NCBI RefSeq assembly: GCF_021134715.1 | Contig: NC_060023.1 | Coordinates: forward strand, 1,922,001-1,986,000 | Source of the DNA: Daphnia pulex | Lineage: Eukaryota > Arthropoda > Branchiopoda > Diplostraca > Daphniidae | Length of the DNA: 64,000 nucleotides | Direction of reading: 5' to 3' | In this document: in pieces, positions 23,404 to 35,900 of the stretch | Numbering within the stretch: the stretch's first letter is position 1 | Layout: each line of letters opens with the position of its first letter | Translations under genes and position numbers: made by a program | The notes under the pieces: model-generated | The model's input: only the letters and a program-made list of their open reading frames with translations | What the model was told of the DNA's origin: nothing | The model's database searches: none

Positions 23404-24107
23404 TTTGGACGAGAATAAAACATCTAACTATTACGTTGTTTCAAGTAAACGGCGTTTAATGGTGGTTTTTCTCGTGTGGCGCTATTGTTGGGACGGCGCC
23501 ACCGTCGCTATCAGCTGAAAAAACCAATAATTTCACGTAATTTTCCATTCAACTACTTTAATCTAATGTATAGATTATTTAATTCATTTTCATTTTTCAA
23601 ATTCATTTAAATTGTTCAAAATCATTTTTCAATTTTCAATTTATTTTTTCAAATTCATTTTCGTTTTATCAAAATCATTTTCATGTTCTTTAATTATTTT
23701 CATTGTTCAAATTCAATACAAGTTTTCAAAATAATTTTCGTTTTCCAATGACATTTTTTAAATTCATTTTCATTTTTCAAATTCATTTCACTTGTTCAAA
23801 ATCATTCTACCATTTTCAATTTATTTTTTCAAATTCATTTTCGTTTTATCAAAATCATTTTCATTTTCTTTAATTATTTTCATTGTTCAAATTCAATGTA
23901 AGTTTTCAAAATCATTTTCGTTTTCCAATGACATTTATTAAAATCATTTTCACTTTTTGCAATCGTTTTCAAAAGATTTTCAATTTTTGAATCTATTTTC
24001 AACTTGATTTCAATATTCAAATCGATTATCAATTTGTTTTTAAATCAAATATGGTAATCGATTATTGAACATTTTTTTTGGAAAAAGTGTTCAATCCGCA
24101 CCCCATA
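22283..24107 (-). repeat. Right terminal inverted repeat (1,825 bp)
   Basis: Reverse complement of 13,278-15,102, ending at 24,107 in CCGCACCCCATA. It carries the promoter region, start codon (23,401-23,403), first exon and six 75-nt exons of the HECT gene on the minus strand. The inner boundary is where the HECT gene's eighth exon departs from that of the integrase. Confidence 0.95.
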
Positions 24108-24330
24108 GAAAACCCCGGTTCAGTTCGATGTATCGATTAAATTCATTTCGAAACATAATGTTTCCTCCGGCTAAATGTGTTATAAAACCCACTGCATTCA
24201 ACCCAAAATATCCTGGATAATGGATTCCACGAGCAACGTAGAAAATTGAGACGTGGAATAAAAATTGGTTCAACAATATAATGCTTAGTACTCGTGTATT
24301 TGACGTGCTAGTGATGGGATCGCTGTAGCA

Positions 24331-25160
24331 TTAAAACAAGCATGACGGAACCAATGAAAATAAAAAGATACTGCCAAAAAACGACCCGATTTGGACGATC
24401 CAAAGGCAAATATGTGCAAGCCAAAATTCATGTAACCCCTCGAAAGTGGAAAGCATGAAGTAAAATCTATTGGCCACAGCCATGAGAAGTACACTCTCAA
24501 TAAAACAGACCTGCATGAATCAAACGGATCGATGCGATCAATAAATAACAATTGATTGAGATGTTCTTACGTACATGGAAAAATATTTGCTCAGTTACTC
24601 ACCCGGTAATAGGAACTTATAGAGACTTGCCAGACTAAGGATTGATTGTCTGATTCGTCTGATTGGCATCGGCGTCTGCTTCGGTATGTGGCATCGGCGT
24701 CTTTTTCAGAATGATACCAACAAGTTAACATTTGGAAGAATGCAATTCTCAGCAAGTCCATTTGATTATAATTTGTCTTATTATGCCGGTTTTTAACAAA
24801 CGTGCATAATAATAGGTAACAGCAAACACGCAAAGTAAGCCAACAACCGAAAATATACGGGGATAAAATGTGGCCCATGAGGCGAGAAACTGGAAAAATA
24901 AAATAAATAAATAAAATTATAAATAGCCTAAATCAGCGTTCATGATTAAATGTTACTCCCATTAATTGATTGATACCTGTATGAAAGAAATACGCTAAAA
25001 GCAGCAAAATGGTGGTTAGAGTTGACCTGTCTTTAAAAGTGTCACCCCATTTTATTAATATCCTTTCCTTGAAACCGAGTTCGGTTATTCCAGGTCCGAA
25101 AGTCAACGGGAGAGCTGATGAACTTGTAACCTGATTAATTTCCTGTTCCCTCAATCCCAT
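24331..25160 (-). CDS. Multi-pass membrane protein, right paralogue (216 aa, three exons)
   Basis: Exons: 24,977-25,160, 24,603-24,889 and 24,331-24,510, all GT-AG, closing to 217 codons with stop. The start MGLREQEI is shared with the left copy. Conserved exon 1 motifs are LPLTFGPGI and IKWGDTFK. Hydrophobic segments occur at the end of exon 1 (TILLLLAYFF), in exon 2 (WLTLRVCCYLLLC) and twice in exon 3 (ESVLLMAVANRFYF; CLWIVQIGSFFGSIFLF), so about four membrane passes are likely. The stop after SLVPSCLF matches the stop position in the left copy. The large transposon is inserted about 220 bp beyond this stop, probably in the 3' UTR. I do not recognise the family. Confidence 0.65.
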
Positions 25161-26183
25161 CTTTCATGAAGTAGAATTCAAATGCGAGCGCGGGTTAATT
25201 TAAATTTTTGGCCTGCAAAACAAAAATGTTATTTGGGATTTAATAAAAAGCAATTAAAATCTGACGCGCAATTATTGTAGATAATAATTCGACGCCAAAT
25301 AAATTTAACCTTCGCTCTTTTGCCTTGTTGGATTTCTTTCTTAAATTTTATAATACGTTGTGTAGCCATTGCGTAATAAATGGAAAAGAAAATGATTTAG
25401 ATTTACCTCTGCTGCAGTTAAAGCGGATCCATGAACAATGTCACTTTTTGGGGGAAAGAAGAGTGGATAGACTGCCTTGATATAGCTTTGAGAAGTAAGA
25501 TACGTTAAGGTGTACGTAAAATTGGCCTCCAATAATGAACAAACAACGATTAGCCGACTTCTCGCAAGTGATCATCATGTTTCTAGGAATCTTGACGCTG
25601 GTGTGACTATCCAAGCTTTTTCTTTCAAGGTCGACGACGTATATGTCCTTAATAGAATTTACAAGAAAAATATGAACGTCACAGTATCAAAATTAATTTA
25701 CATCAAATCGGCATCGAATACCTTTCGTATACGGAATTATGTACAGTGTATAACAGAAAAGCTATAATTAAGGGAAGCGAAGAGTGTCTTAATAATGGTT
25801 TAGGGAAAAGTGAACGAATCGAACGAACCTGTTTGCCGTTTGATCGGTCCGTACATTAATTCCAATCAATGAGAACCGTTAAATTAGAAATGTTAAATTA
25901 GCTACAATTTCACGAACCAGTTCTTCTTTCTTCAGGACACGTCAATAATTGGAGCTATTATCAATGAAACGTAAAATCATGGAATACCGCCGGCTGGAGT
26001 CGTGACTGCTGATATGGCTAAAAGTGTTATCACCCCATACTATTGAAAGTTCACGACTCAAAGGATCAATAACCGCAGCTCAAGTTCCTTTGCATGAGTA
26101 CATTGTATTTGCATGAATAACGATAATTCAACTTATAATAAAAGCGGTAGAAAGCAAATCAGAGCATATGGTTAAATAATAAT

Positions 26184-27188
26184 TTAGGGCAGTCGAGTGG
26201 CAGTGACGATGGCCGGTACCGGAACGAACAAGACAGTCCTTACAGGAGCAGCTCTGGTGGCGCCACTGGTTGAAGAGCTAGAGGAAGTGGTGGAAGAAGT
26301 GGAACTAGTCGTGGAGGAAGTGGAACTAGTTGTGGAACTAGTGGAGGAAGTGCTAGAGGTGGAACTAGTCGTGGAACTAGTGGAAGAACTAGGCGTGGAA
26401 CTAGTGGTAGAAGAAGAAGAACTTGAGGAGCTGGACGAAGTTGTTGAAGATGAGCTGCTGCTGCTACCGCCGCCAAAAATTTGTGAAAAAAAGGACGCAA
26501 GTGCAGCAAATCCAATCCTGCCTTGTGCTGGTACAACAGGTGCCATATAGAATGGGTTAAATCCTGGAAATGCAGCAATCAGACAATTATCGTACTATAG
26601 GCTAATCAAAATCAATTTTTCAGTTTAACATTTGAATTTATCTTACCGTAATAATGGCGGTAGACGTGCGCAGGAGGATCGACATGGCTGAAAGTGTTTA
26701 CTTGACCGTTGTGGATTGTATACCCGTTTGTTTGAATACTGGGAACCACTGCAGAGCACAAAATAAAATTTTATTTTAAGAAGATTGAAAAAGAAAATGA
26801 GATGTCATCAGAAAAATCCAACTCACCGTAATCGTTGAAATCTGCAAATTGTCCTGGAAAATGCATGGGTAGCATGATTTGTTTGGCCTCCCTTGCGGCC
26901 CACGTAGGTTCGTCAGATGACTTTGGTGTCGGACTTCCATTTACCAGCCACAAAGTCAATCCCAACTAATTCAATCAAACGGAAGTCAAATTATTTTTCG
27001 CTTCAGTTATCAAACATTTAAAAGAACAAAAAAACAAAAGAAAATTTGAAAGGACTTAATGGTAAACCAATGATCCTAAATATCGCTGCGCTAAACTTAA
27101 ATCAAATCTAATCGACACAATTTGTATTATACAACGTTAATTTGATTGAAATATAGTACATTACCAGCAACATAGGGAAAACAGACAT
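26184..27188 (-). CDS. Secreted serine/threonine-rich protein, right paralogue (214 aa, four exons)
   Basis: Exons: 27,165-27,188, 26,827-26,965, 26,647-26,748 and 26,184-26,563. The first three have exactly the same lengths as in the left paralogue (24, 139 and 102 nt), and exon 2 is almost identical. The signal peptide is MSVFPMLL plus LGLTLWLVNGS. The last exon is 69 nt longer because the low-complexity tract has expanded, here as Ser-Ser-Thr-Thr blocks (SSTTSSTSS type). It keeps the same tail ending AIVTATRLP. Exon conservation against diverged introns shows purifying selection on the non-repetitive parts. Likely a secreted structural or mucin-like protein; inference only. Confidence 0.8.
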
Positions 27189-27308
27189 GATTGGTTATAT
27201 CGTAAATGATCTTTTTCTTCGGTGAATAAATAGAAAGGAGATACTGCTGGATGTAGTTGTCCACGGACTTCGACTTTGTCTGGACATCCGTGGACGAGCG
27301 GAACTCAA

Positions 27309-27314
27309 TTTATA
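27309..27314 (-). promoter_or_regulatory. TATA box of the right Ser-rich gene
   Basis: Reads TATAAA on the minus strand within 'gcggtataaattgagttccg', the same block as at the left paralogue. It is about 120 bp upstream of the start codon at 27,186-27,188. A second conserved block (ccagacaaagtcgaag) follows about 40 bp downstream and may contain the initiator region. Confidence 0.65.
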
Positions 27315-27329
27315 CCGCGTTCGCTACCC

Positions 27330-29440
27330 CGCCCAAAACTACAAAATAACCGCCCTGATACTGACCTGAGAGTGACTGTGCACTGTAGAAATATTTGACT
27401 CGTCAACTTAATACACGTCCTTCAAACCGAAAATGGTGTCCGACGATGTCATCGACCGAGTATCAGCACTTACAGCGGCAAAAAGCAATGCGCTCCGAGT
27501 ATCAGTTGATTTGTAGAGGAATCTATTCTAACTTGAATGTTCAAAAACATGAATGCGAGTTGCCTGAAGGGGTTCATCGCAGACTGGCATTGAAAAATCA
27601 CGTCCAGAATCAATTCCTCCAATAAATAACTGCCGAATATCTATCAGTTCATTTGTCTATCGATTCACGTTTCTCATGCCAAATTTTTGAGAGTTTTCCA
27701 TTTCAGGCTGATTTATTTTATTCATAATCTCAGCTACTCTGTCGTTATTTAGCCATTGAATAGGACATAGTTCCTTCCAGAGAATAAAAGCGGAGAGGCA
27801 AATCTTTTATTCAGTCCATATTGAGTCGTGCGGAATGGCTATATTCGTTATACATGGAATCATCAAAGAGATGAATACATTAAATACACGTAACGAAATT
27901 TTGTTGCGAAATACAGTATCTATCGAAGATGTTCCGGAAAAGAAATCAGTGGTGGTGATTCATCGGAGCAGGAGCAGTTCATTTTCATTTCCACAAATCT
28001 ATAGGAATTAATGCTTATAGTGCGCCCAAAAATGACCAAGAATTATTTAAACTTAAACTCTGAAACTAGTTTGTTTTCCACATTGCTTTTCCTCTTTTTT
28101 TTTTTCAAACCTCCAATAATGGAAAACGAACAGAAGGCACTGAACTTATATCAAATTCCGTCTACGCAATCTGGAATGAAAAATTGCTCCGGTCGCATTT
28201 TTGCTGTGACCTCTACAAGTCATTCCAAAATCTACGAGACACTGAACGGCTTATTAAAAAGCAACTCATTCCTTATTTGTTTTAATAGAAATGGATTTTT
28301 TGTCTATGGTTGACCCATGGACGCCGTAAAGTTCAAAATTTGTTTTATTAGAGTTTCGCTCTTGCGAAGAATTCAGTCCCCACCACAAGCGTCCCAAATT
28401 CCCAATTGATTTCAGTAAATTCATCACTTAAATGCATTAATTCAGTTCATTAATAACGCACCAGCCATTACACGACAAATTCTAGTTGTTCCAGGAAAGA
28501 ATATCCAGGAAAGACATGAATGATGGGGTCTTCATCTTATTTGGAAGTTGAACGTGTTTCACAATAAGACTAGTAGTTGTAATAAAAAAGGATTGATTTC
28601 CTTATTCGTCGAGTTATACATTCTTCCTTATACGCAAAACAAACAAACAACACAGTCGAAGCCAAAAGAATTTAGGTTTTTCTTTTTGTTAATCTTATTT
28701 GTTTAGTTCCTAAAGTTTCAAGTTCGTTGGCTGCGATGAGACATATAATTAGGCTGCATCACTAGCATTTTTCGTCACTTTCTTGTTCACGAACCGGATT
28801 CAACACGGAATGTCATTGTAGTATGTTAGCTGAAATACTTTTAACTGTTAACTCAAATCGACTGTAAAAAGAAAATAAAAAAAAAAAGAAAGAAAATAAA
28901 ATTTAAAAAAAAAATAAAACGCTAGGATCTCTCGGTATATTATCAGTTGTTTAGCCGCCAAATGTTGTATTGATAAACTGGGATTGAAACATAAAAAAAG
29001 ACTAAACAAACCAAAACAAACAACAAACAAATGATTCTATCTATTGCAAATAGAAATTATGAAATAGAGAATAACAAAAAACACAGTAGAGATATACTGT
29101 TTTTTTTAAATCAGATGGAACAACAACCCAACTGTAGATACGAAAAATCAAGCAAACACGCTAAAATAACGGAATACTCCCGACAGTGAATATATAGTTG
29201 AACCAAAAAAATGTGTTATCAATGCACTAAAGGTGAAATGGAAGACCTTTGGAATATTGTATTTTTATTGAAGAGATGAGTGATGAACGGCAACACACCG
29301 AGTAGAATTCAAAAAGGAAGGGGAAATTGGAAAGAGGGATAAAGAAACATTTGCACAACTTAAAAAACAATCAACGCGTTGCTTTTCTAATTACTTCAAT
29401 CTCTCTCTCTCAAATTGCTGGCAGCGATTTTCTCTACTCT
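27330..29440. other. Intergenic part of the right duplicated block
   Basis: Patchy similarity to 8,950-10,570 up to about 28,860. After that the sequence is low-complexity A/T-rich (28,860-29,060). Short open frames at 27,395-27,625 and 28,011-28,313 are not preserved in the left copy. It should also contain the 3' UTR of the aminotransferase gene just below 29,440. Confidence 0.5.
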
Positions 29441-29441
29441 T

Positions 29442-31337
29442 CTAGACAGTTTTGATTTTCTTCAAAACCTTCTCAAACTTCTCGAGAAAGATGTCGGCGT
29501 GATACGGCTGGAACACCAGGGCTGGTCTTATACGAAGCGATAAATCACCACATCCTCCGGATTGAATGCCTTTTTAAAAATTTAGAATTATACAGTCAAA
29601 TTCAAATGTTAAAAAGGTTAAAACACGAGCCTACCCTTTTCTTTCAATTTGGCTACAATCTCGTCGCGCTTCTCGGCACTGCTGGAATCAAAGGCGCAGA
29701 ATGTGCCGATGCCTCGTACGTTCTTCACATGTTGAGGGTAGCGTTTCGACATGTCCATCAGTCCGTCCATTAGTTTTTTGCCTAGGAAAAGGAAGTCTTC
29801 AATTAACTGGACTTTTCCGTTTAACAGAAATCACAAGTGATGGGCCTACCGGATGCTTGGACAATGCTCAATAGATTATCACGCTTGATGACCTCGATAA
29901 CTTTGTCCAGCAACAACACTTTGGACGGCTCGCCCATCCACGTGTTGAAAATCCTGTATCCTTGTTGAGGTCTGGAGGGAATTGAAGAAATGATTAAGCA
30001 AAAACAAAAGATTGAAATGAATGTCAAGTTCTACCTGAATTCAGGCAAGCTGTAATATCCTCCGGTGAGCATCTTCTTGCTGAACGTGACGAAATCCGCC
30101 GGTTCGGGCAAGTGGAAGTGCTCATGGCACCAATATTTGCCAGTAGCTCCTCCACCTGTTTGGACCTCGTCGATGATGAGAGCTGCTCCATTCTGTTTTT
30201 TTTTTTTTAGAAAAAAAGGAACAGAATTAAAGCGACAATTGCAATTTTTGGAACAAAACCAAAACACCGGGACCTTTTTGGTGATGCGCTGGAGCTCCTG
30301 GAAGAATTCCGGTGAGGCGTGGTTGTCACCTCCTTCGGCTTGAACGGGCTCGATGACCACACCGGCCACATATCTGCCGGATTTGTTGAAACGTTCAAAT
30401 TCCTCTTCCACTTCGGCCAGGCATTTGCGATCCTCGGCTTTATTTTCCTCGGCGAATTCTTCAAGTGGGTACTTGTACCGCGGGAAACTGGCAATAGGCC
30501 AATCCAGAGCGGGAATATCCAGCTTGTGAATCGCTTTAGAGTGGGTTGTTGAAAGAACTCCAATCGTTCGGCCGTGGAAACCACCTGTGCACGATCGATT
30601 TATTCCAGTTAGGAAGACGCAAAGAAAATAACTTAAATAGAAATTCACCTTTGAACGACATGATGGTGAATGGCGTCGAGCCAGGAGCAACGTTCATCAT
30701 GCAGCTGGTGTTTTCCTCTTCGGTGATGGGTGCTCCTCCTCGTTGCTTGTTTCGATACCACATGAAGGCGGCTTTGAAGGCATTCTCGTTGGAGCAAGAG
30801 CCACAGGCCATTGTTGTCACCTAAAGGGTAATTTTGGAATGAAATGGCAATTAAAATCAAGGAGGCAAGGCTAAAGGCTCTTCTTACCTGAGAATGGCCT
30901 TTAGGAGCTACAGACAACAAACTGCTGGTTAGCTTTTGAGGCCAGCCTTGCCCTGGAAAGAGACCTAAGGACGGCCTGTTGATGAAAGTTCTTTGGTTGT
31001 CGGGATCTTGCAGAACTTTGAGAAGATCAGGGTGATTGTAACCCAGTGGCAGGGAAGAGATTTGGGTGTAAACGTCCAGCAAAACATTGCCATCGACATC
31101 GACAATGTAATTTCCTATGCTCTTGTTGTAGTCGGTGAAGTAGATGACAGTGTTGGCAAACTGGATAGTGTTGAGTTCGCTGATCATTTCCTTGGATTTG
31201 GGACCAGGAATGGGAGTCTTGACACTTGGGCCTGAGGGTTCCCCGAGTATGAGGTTTGACAGGCATTTGGCATTTTGCGGTAGTTGCCTGAAAAGACTAG
31301 ATTTAGTGGTAAATGTATTTAACCTGCTTAGGGCCAT
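29442..31337 (-). CDS. ABAT: 4-aminobutyrate aminotransferase (GABA transaminase), 495 aa, seven exons
   Basis: Mitochondrial PLP enzyme that converts GABA and 2-oxoglutarate to succinate semialdehyde and glutamate. Exons: 30,888-31,337, 30,649-30,820, 30,274-30,584, 30,035-30,192, 29,850-29,971, 29,635-29,781 and 29,442-29,569. Phases close exactly to 496 codons. The N-terminus ([19 protein letters not shown]) is basic and Ser/Thr-rich, as expected of a mitochondrial presequence. The CGSCSNE motif in exon 2 (C156, C159) holds the cysteines that bridge subunits through a 2Fe-2S cluster in mammalian [14 protein letters not shown] (D319) and FSKKM (PLP lysine, K351) are intact, as is the C-terminal [15 protein letters not shown]. 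The length matches animal ABAT (about 500 aa). The exon 3 donor (GTCCCG) is unusual but gives the conserved KK-NGAALI junction. A broken partial copy lies at 10,571-11,100. Confidence 0.95.
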
Positions 31338-32985
31338 TTTTAAATGTCAACGTGGAGTAATTCGAGACGGCAGACGAAAACAGGCCCAAACTGCGCTGCT
31401 GATGCACCCAAAACAATCGACAATCAAAGAGATAAAGACGGTGATATTAATATGCTAAACAAGCCACGTCTCTAGGCAGGGCTTCCCAAGCGTCAAAAGT
31501 CAATACCTTTGTGTGTTATTTTAATCCTGTATTTGAACAGCAACAGTTCTGAGCTGCCTCTTGCGTAGTAACAGGCCTCTCTCTGCCTTTGATACCTATC
31601 GTCCGCGACGTGTATGCAGATGCACGACCAATCAATAACATTCACGTCCCTCTAGCGGCAGCACGACGAATTTCGTTCAACACCGGCGCCAAATTTGAAA
31701 ACCCCGAAACAAAAACGAATTATATAATCATCCTCTACTTTTGTATTATTATTATTCATCAACGACCGAAAAAAAAAAAAAACATTTCACGAGCCGATTT
31801 TACACGCGGATGAAACAAAAGAACAGAGAAATACGCATCGGGAGAAGAGAAAGAAAATGTTTATAATAAGACGGCGGACATGACTACGCAGTAAGAATCT
31901 TATTTTGTTGTTGTTTTGTTTTCGATACGCAGTTTAGAATAATATTAATTCTTTCACTTTATCTTCATGAAGATTTTTATAAAATGGGGGGTTAGTTTTG
32001 AAGACGCATAGGCAATTAGCTAGTAAGTATACACAATTTCATCTGCTATCAGACGTGTTAATAAAGAGAGCTGCCCAATGTCTCGTTAAAAGGATTAGGA
32101 GGGAAAATATGTAGTTAATTACTACCCATTACAGGAAAAAGGAGGGAAAAACAAACAATTAAGTGATGAGAAAAAAGATGGTTCAAACACAATCACGCAC
32201 GGGAATAACTCGCAGGTGGCTATAACGTTACACACATTCATTCTTTAATAATAATTTTCTTTTTACTACTTGTTTCAATCTCCCTCGCTCGTCCATGAAG
32301 TAAAGATATATATCACAGTTTCCCACAAGGCCAGACGGTGGTTATTACTAAATTATTTTTTTTTGTTTAATTAATCCAATTTTTCTCTCTCACTTATTCC
32401 GCCCCCAGCTAAATTTAACACGCCAGTGTGTAACGACAGAAAAAACCAACAAATGTCCTTAATCTAATTATTTTTGTTTCGCAAACTGTTCTATAACTTC
32501 ATCCTAAATTGTCAAGCATGCAAACACACACACACAGAGAGAATAACACTAATAAGTCTAAAACTAAATTATTAGTTTTTTCAAGAGAGGAGACCAAAAA
32601 TACGCACAAGTGATGGATCATTTTCCCACTTTTTCTCTTCTCCCAAAAAAGTTTTGGTTTTTTTGAAAAAGATTATTCGACGGATGCAAGTGTGTTGGGT
32701 GGGTGGGAGGGCACGCTCTCTATGTACACAAAAGGAGGGGGGGGGGATGGTCTACGATAAGACTTTTGGTTCCCGTATACAAAAACAAAATCCCTAGTAA
32801 ATATATAATTTTGTTTCTTTTTTCTTATTTTTTTTTCGTTTCATGGCTTATTGAATGTCGATATATCGATTTATTGTTTTGGTTCTTGTTAACTTCTCTC
32901 TCTCTCTTTCCCCCCAAGGCGGTCAAAAATAAACAGGAATGTCTAGGATGGAGGAGGAGGAGGTTGCGCGGATGAAATTTCTGAA
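31338..32985. other. Intergenic: ABAT promoter side and nuf-type gene 3' UTR
   Basis: No gene seen. 31,340-31,700 is the likely ABAT promoter. From about 31,750 to 32,985 the sequence is rich in T/A runs, a short CA run (32,522-32,535) and pyrimidine tracts. This fits a long 3' UTR of the minus-strand gene ending at 32,986. Confidence 0.5.
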
Positions 32986-35900
32986 TCACGGCAGAGGTTT
33001 CCGCTCGAGAAGAGACGGCTGGTTCTCGACGATCGTCAACAGGATGCCTTCGATGTAAGAGCGCAATTGGGCGTTGACATCCTGCTGTTCTTTTAAAGCC
33101 GTCCGGATCTAGTGGGGAAATTAATAAAAAGAATCGAATGAATTTTATACAAAACCGTTCAAACTTATATGAATCGAATGAATGCCATCCATGCTGGCCG
33201 TTTTTATATTTACTTTTTCACTTACATCGTCTTGGCTCATGACTTCGAATTCGGCGGCCAAGCTGTTGCAGGCCACATGTTCGCTCAACAGAGTCCGGCC
33301 TTCCTCCAGGCCGCGTGAGAATAGCTGGGCCTGCAGCTCGTCGTTGGCTTCGCGTAGACCTGGACAGGAAAAACAAAACGGGCGGATGATAAGAGACAAA
33401 ATTATTTGATGTTATCGTTTAATCATTACTGTTGTTCTGTTGCTTAAGGGTTTTGATTTCGTTTTCCATCTCGCGGACGCGGGCGGCGCTGGGCGTCAGC
33501 TCCTCGCCGAATTCGCCGTGACTGCTGCTACTACTACTCTGCTGATGCTGGGTGGCCCGGAGCAGGTCGACTTCTCTCGACAGTTCGGCCGCCAGTTGCT
33601 TGCCGTTGGCGTTCTCGACGGCCCACTGCTCCCTCTCTCGCTTGACCAGGTCGCTCATCCGCCTCAGCTCCTCTTGCCCTTCCAGCAGACTCGATTCCGC
33701 CTCGTAGAGCCGCTGCTGGAGGGCCGATCTCTCGCCGCGCAGTCGCTCCGTCTGCCCGCGCAGCCGGGCGCACTCTTCCCTCGTCAGCTCCACTTCTCTT
33801 TCGGCCGCTTGCAATCTGACCAAAACAACAAAGAAAATGGTTAACAACTTTTACTTTTTCCCAACACACACAAAAGAAAACTCACTTGATGGTGCAATTC
33901 TCAATTTCCAACTGTTTCTCACGCTCGACTCTCACAATCAGCTCCTTGTTGCGTCGCTGCTCTTCGCTCAGCTGCTGGGTGGCTCGTAGTTCCACGTCGC
34001 GGAGACTCTCTTCCAGCATCTGCAACCTGTTGAATTTTTTTCCAGCCCATCCAAAAAAATAAAATGGGGAAACAAACAAAACATTATTATTATTATTTTG
34101 ATCATCATCTCGATCATAATTTTTGTTTCTTCTTCCAGACATTGTTTCCTCCTAAAAACCCACCCACACGCACACATTGGCGTGTGTATAATTTGGTGTT
34201 GAGGGCAGCCAATAAAAGCCAACGAATCGTGACTCGTAATAACCATACCATCCAATGACCACCCCCTCGTTCGTCTGAACTAAGATAATACACGAATGTC
34301 TCTTGTACACAAGTATTAAGAAAAATAAGGTAGACCGGAAACTGGCGGTTTCCAAGTTGCGGTTGATTGCCTAGCGGATAGTTGGGAAAAGAAACAACAA
34401 AAAAGATATCGACGACATGTACGTACCTAGCGGTAAGGGCGGCGTTCTCCTGCTTGCTACGGCTGTACCGGTCATCGCTGCTGAACTGCGTGTCGGCCAG
34501 GGCGGTAATCTGTTGCTGGAGTATTTGAACCTGTAACAAAATACAACAACAAAGTTAGAAACAATTGAAGCTACAAATATTTGGGGTTATTTTGAAGTTT
34601 AGTTTTCTTCCGCCATGTCAACACACTTTGTTAATGAGCGTGTGGTATTCAGATTTGAAGAAATGAACGAGACTGGAATTGTCGTGCTGGAGCTGATGGC
34701 CGGGCTGGCTAAAAGTGAACTGGCCCTCCCACAGGTCGTATTCCAGCTCGGCTCCTCCGCCGAGTGAGCGGACAGTGGCAAGGCTGCTGCAATCCAGGCT
34801 CGTGCTGTTCATCGCCGACGAGCGATGGCACACAATGTACGTCTCCTGCCCGCCGTCCGTCTGTAGAATCCCCAGTTTCAAGGGGGGTGTGGTGTCCAAG
34901 ACGACAACTTCACCAACAACAACAACAACAACAAACACTACAACCGAATCGATGGATAGATCGCCCACGACTGGCGTTTTCTTTTCCCAAGGACTCGACC
35001 ACCAGCCACCAGCGGCTCTACTCCCGAGCTGGAAGGGCGTACACCAAAAAATATGTGGTGGAGGGGAAGGGGAATAGCTCGATAACGGCTGGTTGTGTCT
35101 ACACAATCCGATCACGCTCAAACTAAAGCGGTCATCTTTCTTTCTTCCTGGGACCAATCGACAAAATCAAACGGGATAAACCAGCTGACTAACCGATAAC
35201 AAGTACACACACAGTTTCTCTTTGTATAAGAAACATGTTTGATCCATAAATTTTCTTAACTTTGGCCGAGGCAAATTTTCCTTTTTTTCGTCGGGAATCG
35301 CCGGAGCGCATCCGCACACACACACACACAACGCGATAAATAATGGGAATAAAATCGAGAAAAGAAATCTCTAGCTCGTAAATAACGGAAATAACAATAA
35401 AAATAAAGTTTCCCTCCCAAAAATCCCCCAAGTGGCAACTGCGGAGTAGTACGCGACTAGTACGTCGAGTTGACGGATGGTGTATGAAACTCATCCGGAA
35501 GCTTTTTTCCAAGGAAAAGAAATAATAAAAGAAAAGAAGCAGCCCAAGCAACTTCCTCTCACGACCGGGAATAAAGCCTCCAGGGGGGTGGGGGCTTAAG
35601 CTTTTTATCTTTCTTATTATAAAAGAAGTTTCTTTCAGACTTAAACAATTGACGAATCAATGAAAAGAGAAAACCTCAGTTGGTTTTGTTATTTTTCTTT
35701 TTACCTTATGGCCAAGATCGACGACGTCGTCTTCCAGTGAAGCATCCGAACAGAAATCCTCGTTGTCGCCACCGTTGGAGCTGCGACTGGACGTGTTGTT
35801 GACGTTCTTGCTGTACAACTGACTGGCCAACGCGTTCGATCCGGCCGCTATTCCTCTCTTGCCGGGACTGCAGTACAACACACCAAAAAATGAAACATTT

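Larger units (their letters stand above)
13272..24113. mobile_element. Complete 10.83 kb DDE-integrase DNA transposon with HECT gene and captured host DNA
   Basis: The element spans 13,278-24,107 and is bounded by the direct repeat GAAAAC at 13,272-13,277 and 24,108-24,113, a 6-bp target-site duplication. Both ends begin TATGGGGTGCGGATTGAAC and continue as inverted repeats of exactly 1,825 bp (13,278-15,102 and 22,283-24,107). Open frames in the two arms map one-to-one with coordinate sum 37,385, so I see no indel between the arms. Inside are a plus-strand integrase gene, a minus-strand HECT ligase gene and intron-bearing fragments of host genes. Intact genes, near-identical arms and a clean TSD indicate recent movement or arm homogenisation. 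A 6-bp TSD plus an rve-like integrase fits retroviral-integrase-type DNA transposons. I cannot assign a named superfamily without a search. Confidence 0.92.

Noticed and set aside
13278-24107. Polinton/Maverick identity for the large element
   Set aside because: The 6-bp TSD and rve-type integrase fit, but there is no DNA polymerase B, packaging ATPase, protease or capsid gene, and the length is too short.
24091-24276. 61-codon minus frame ending inside the transposon as a gene truncated by the insertion
   Set aside because: The membrane-protein gene has a stop at 24,331 at the same place as its paralogue, and this frame is not preserved in the left copy.
30031-30690. 219-codon single frame in ABAT as an unspliced gene
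   Set aside because: It reads through two introns; the seven-exon model restores the family sequence and closes in frame.
34714-35126. 120-codon plus frames in the nuf locus
   Set aside because: Antisense shadow of the exon at 34,627-34,860 plus intron; no splice or domain support.
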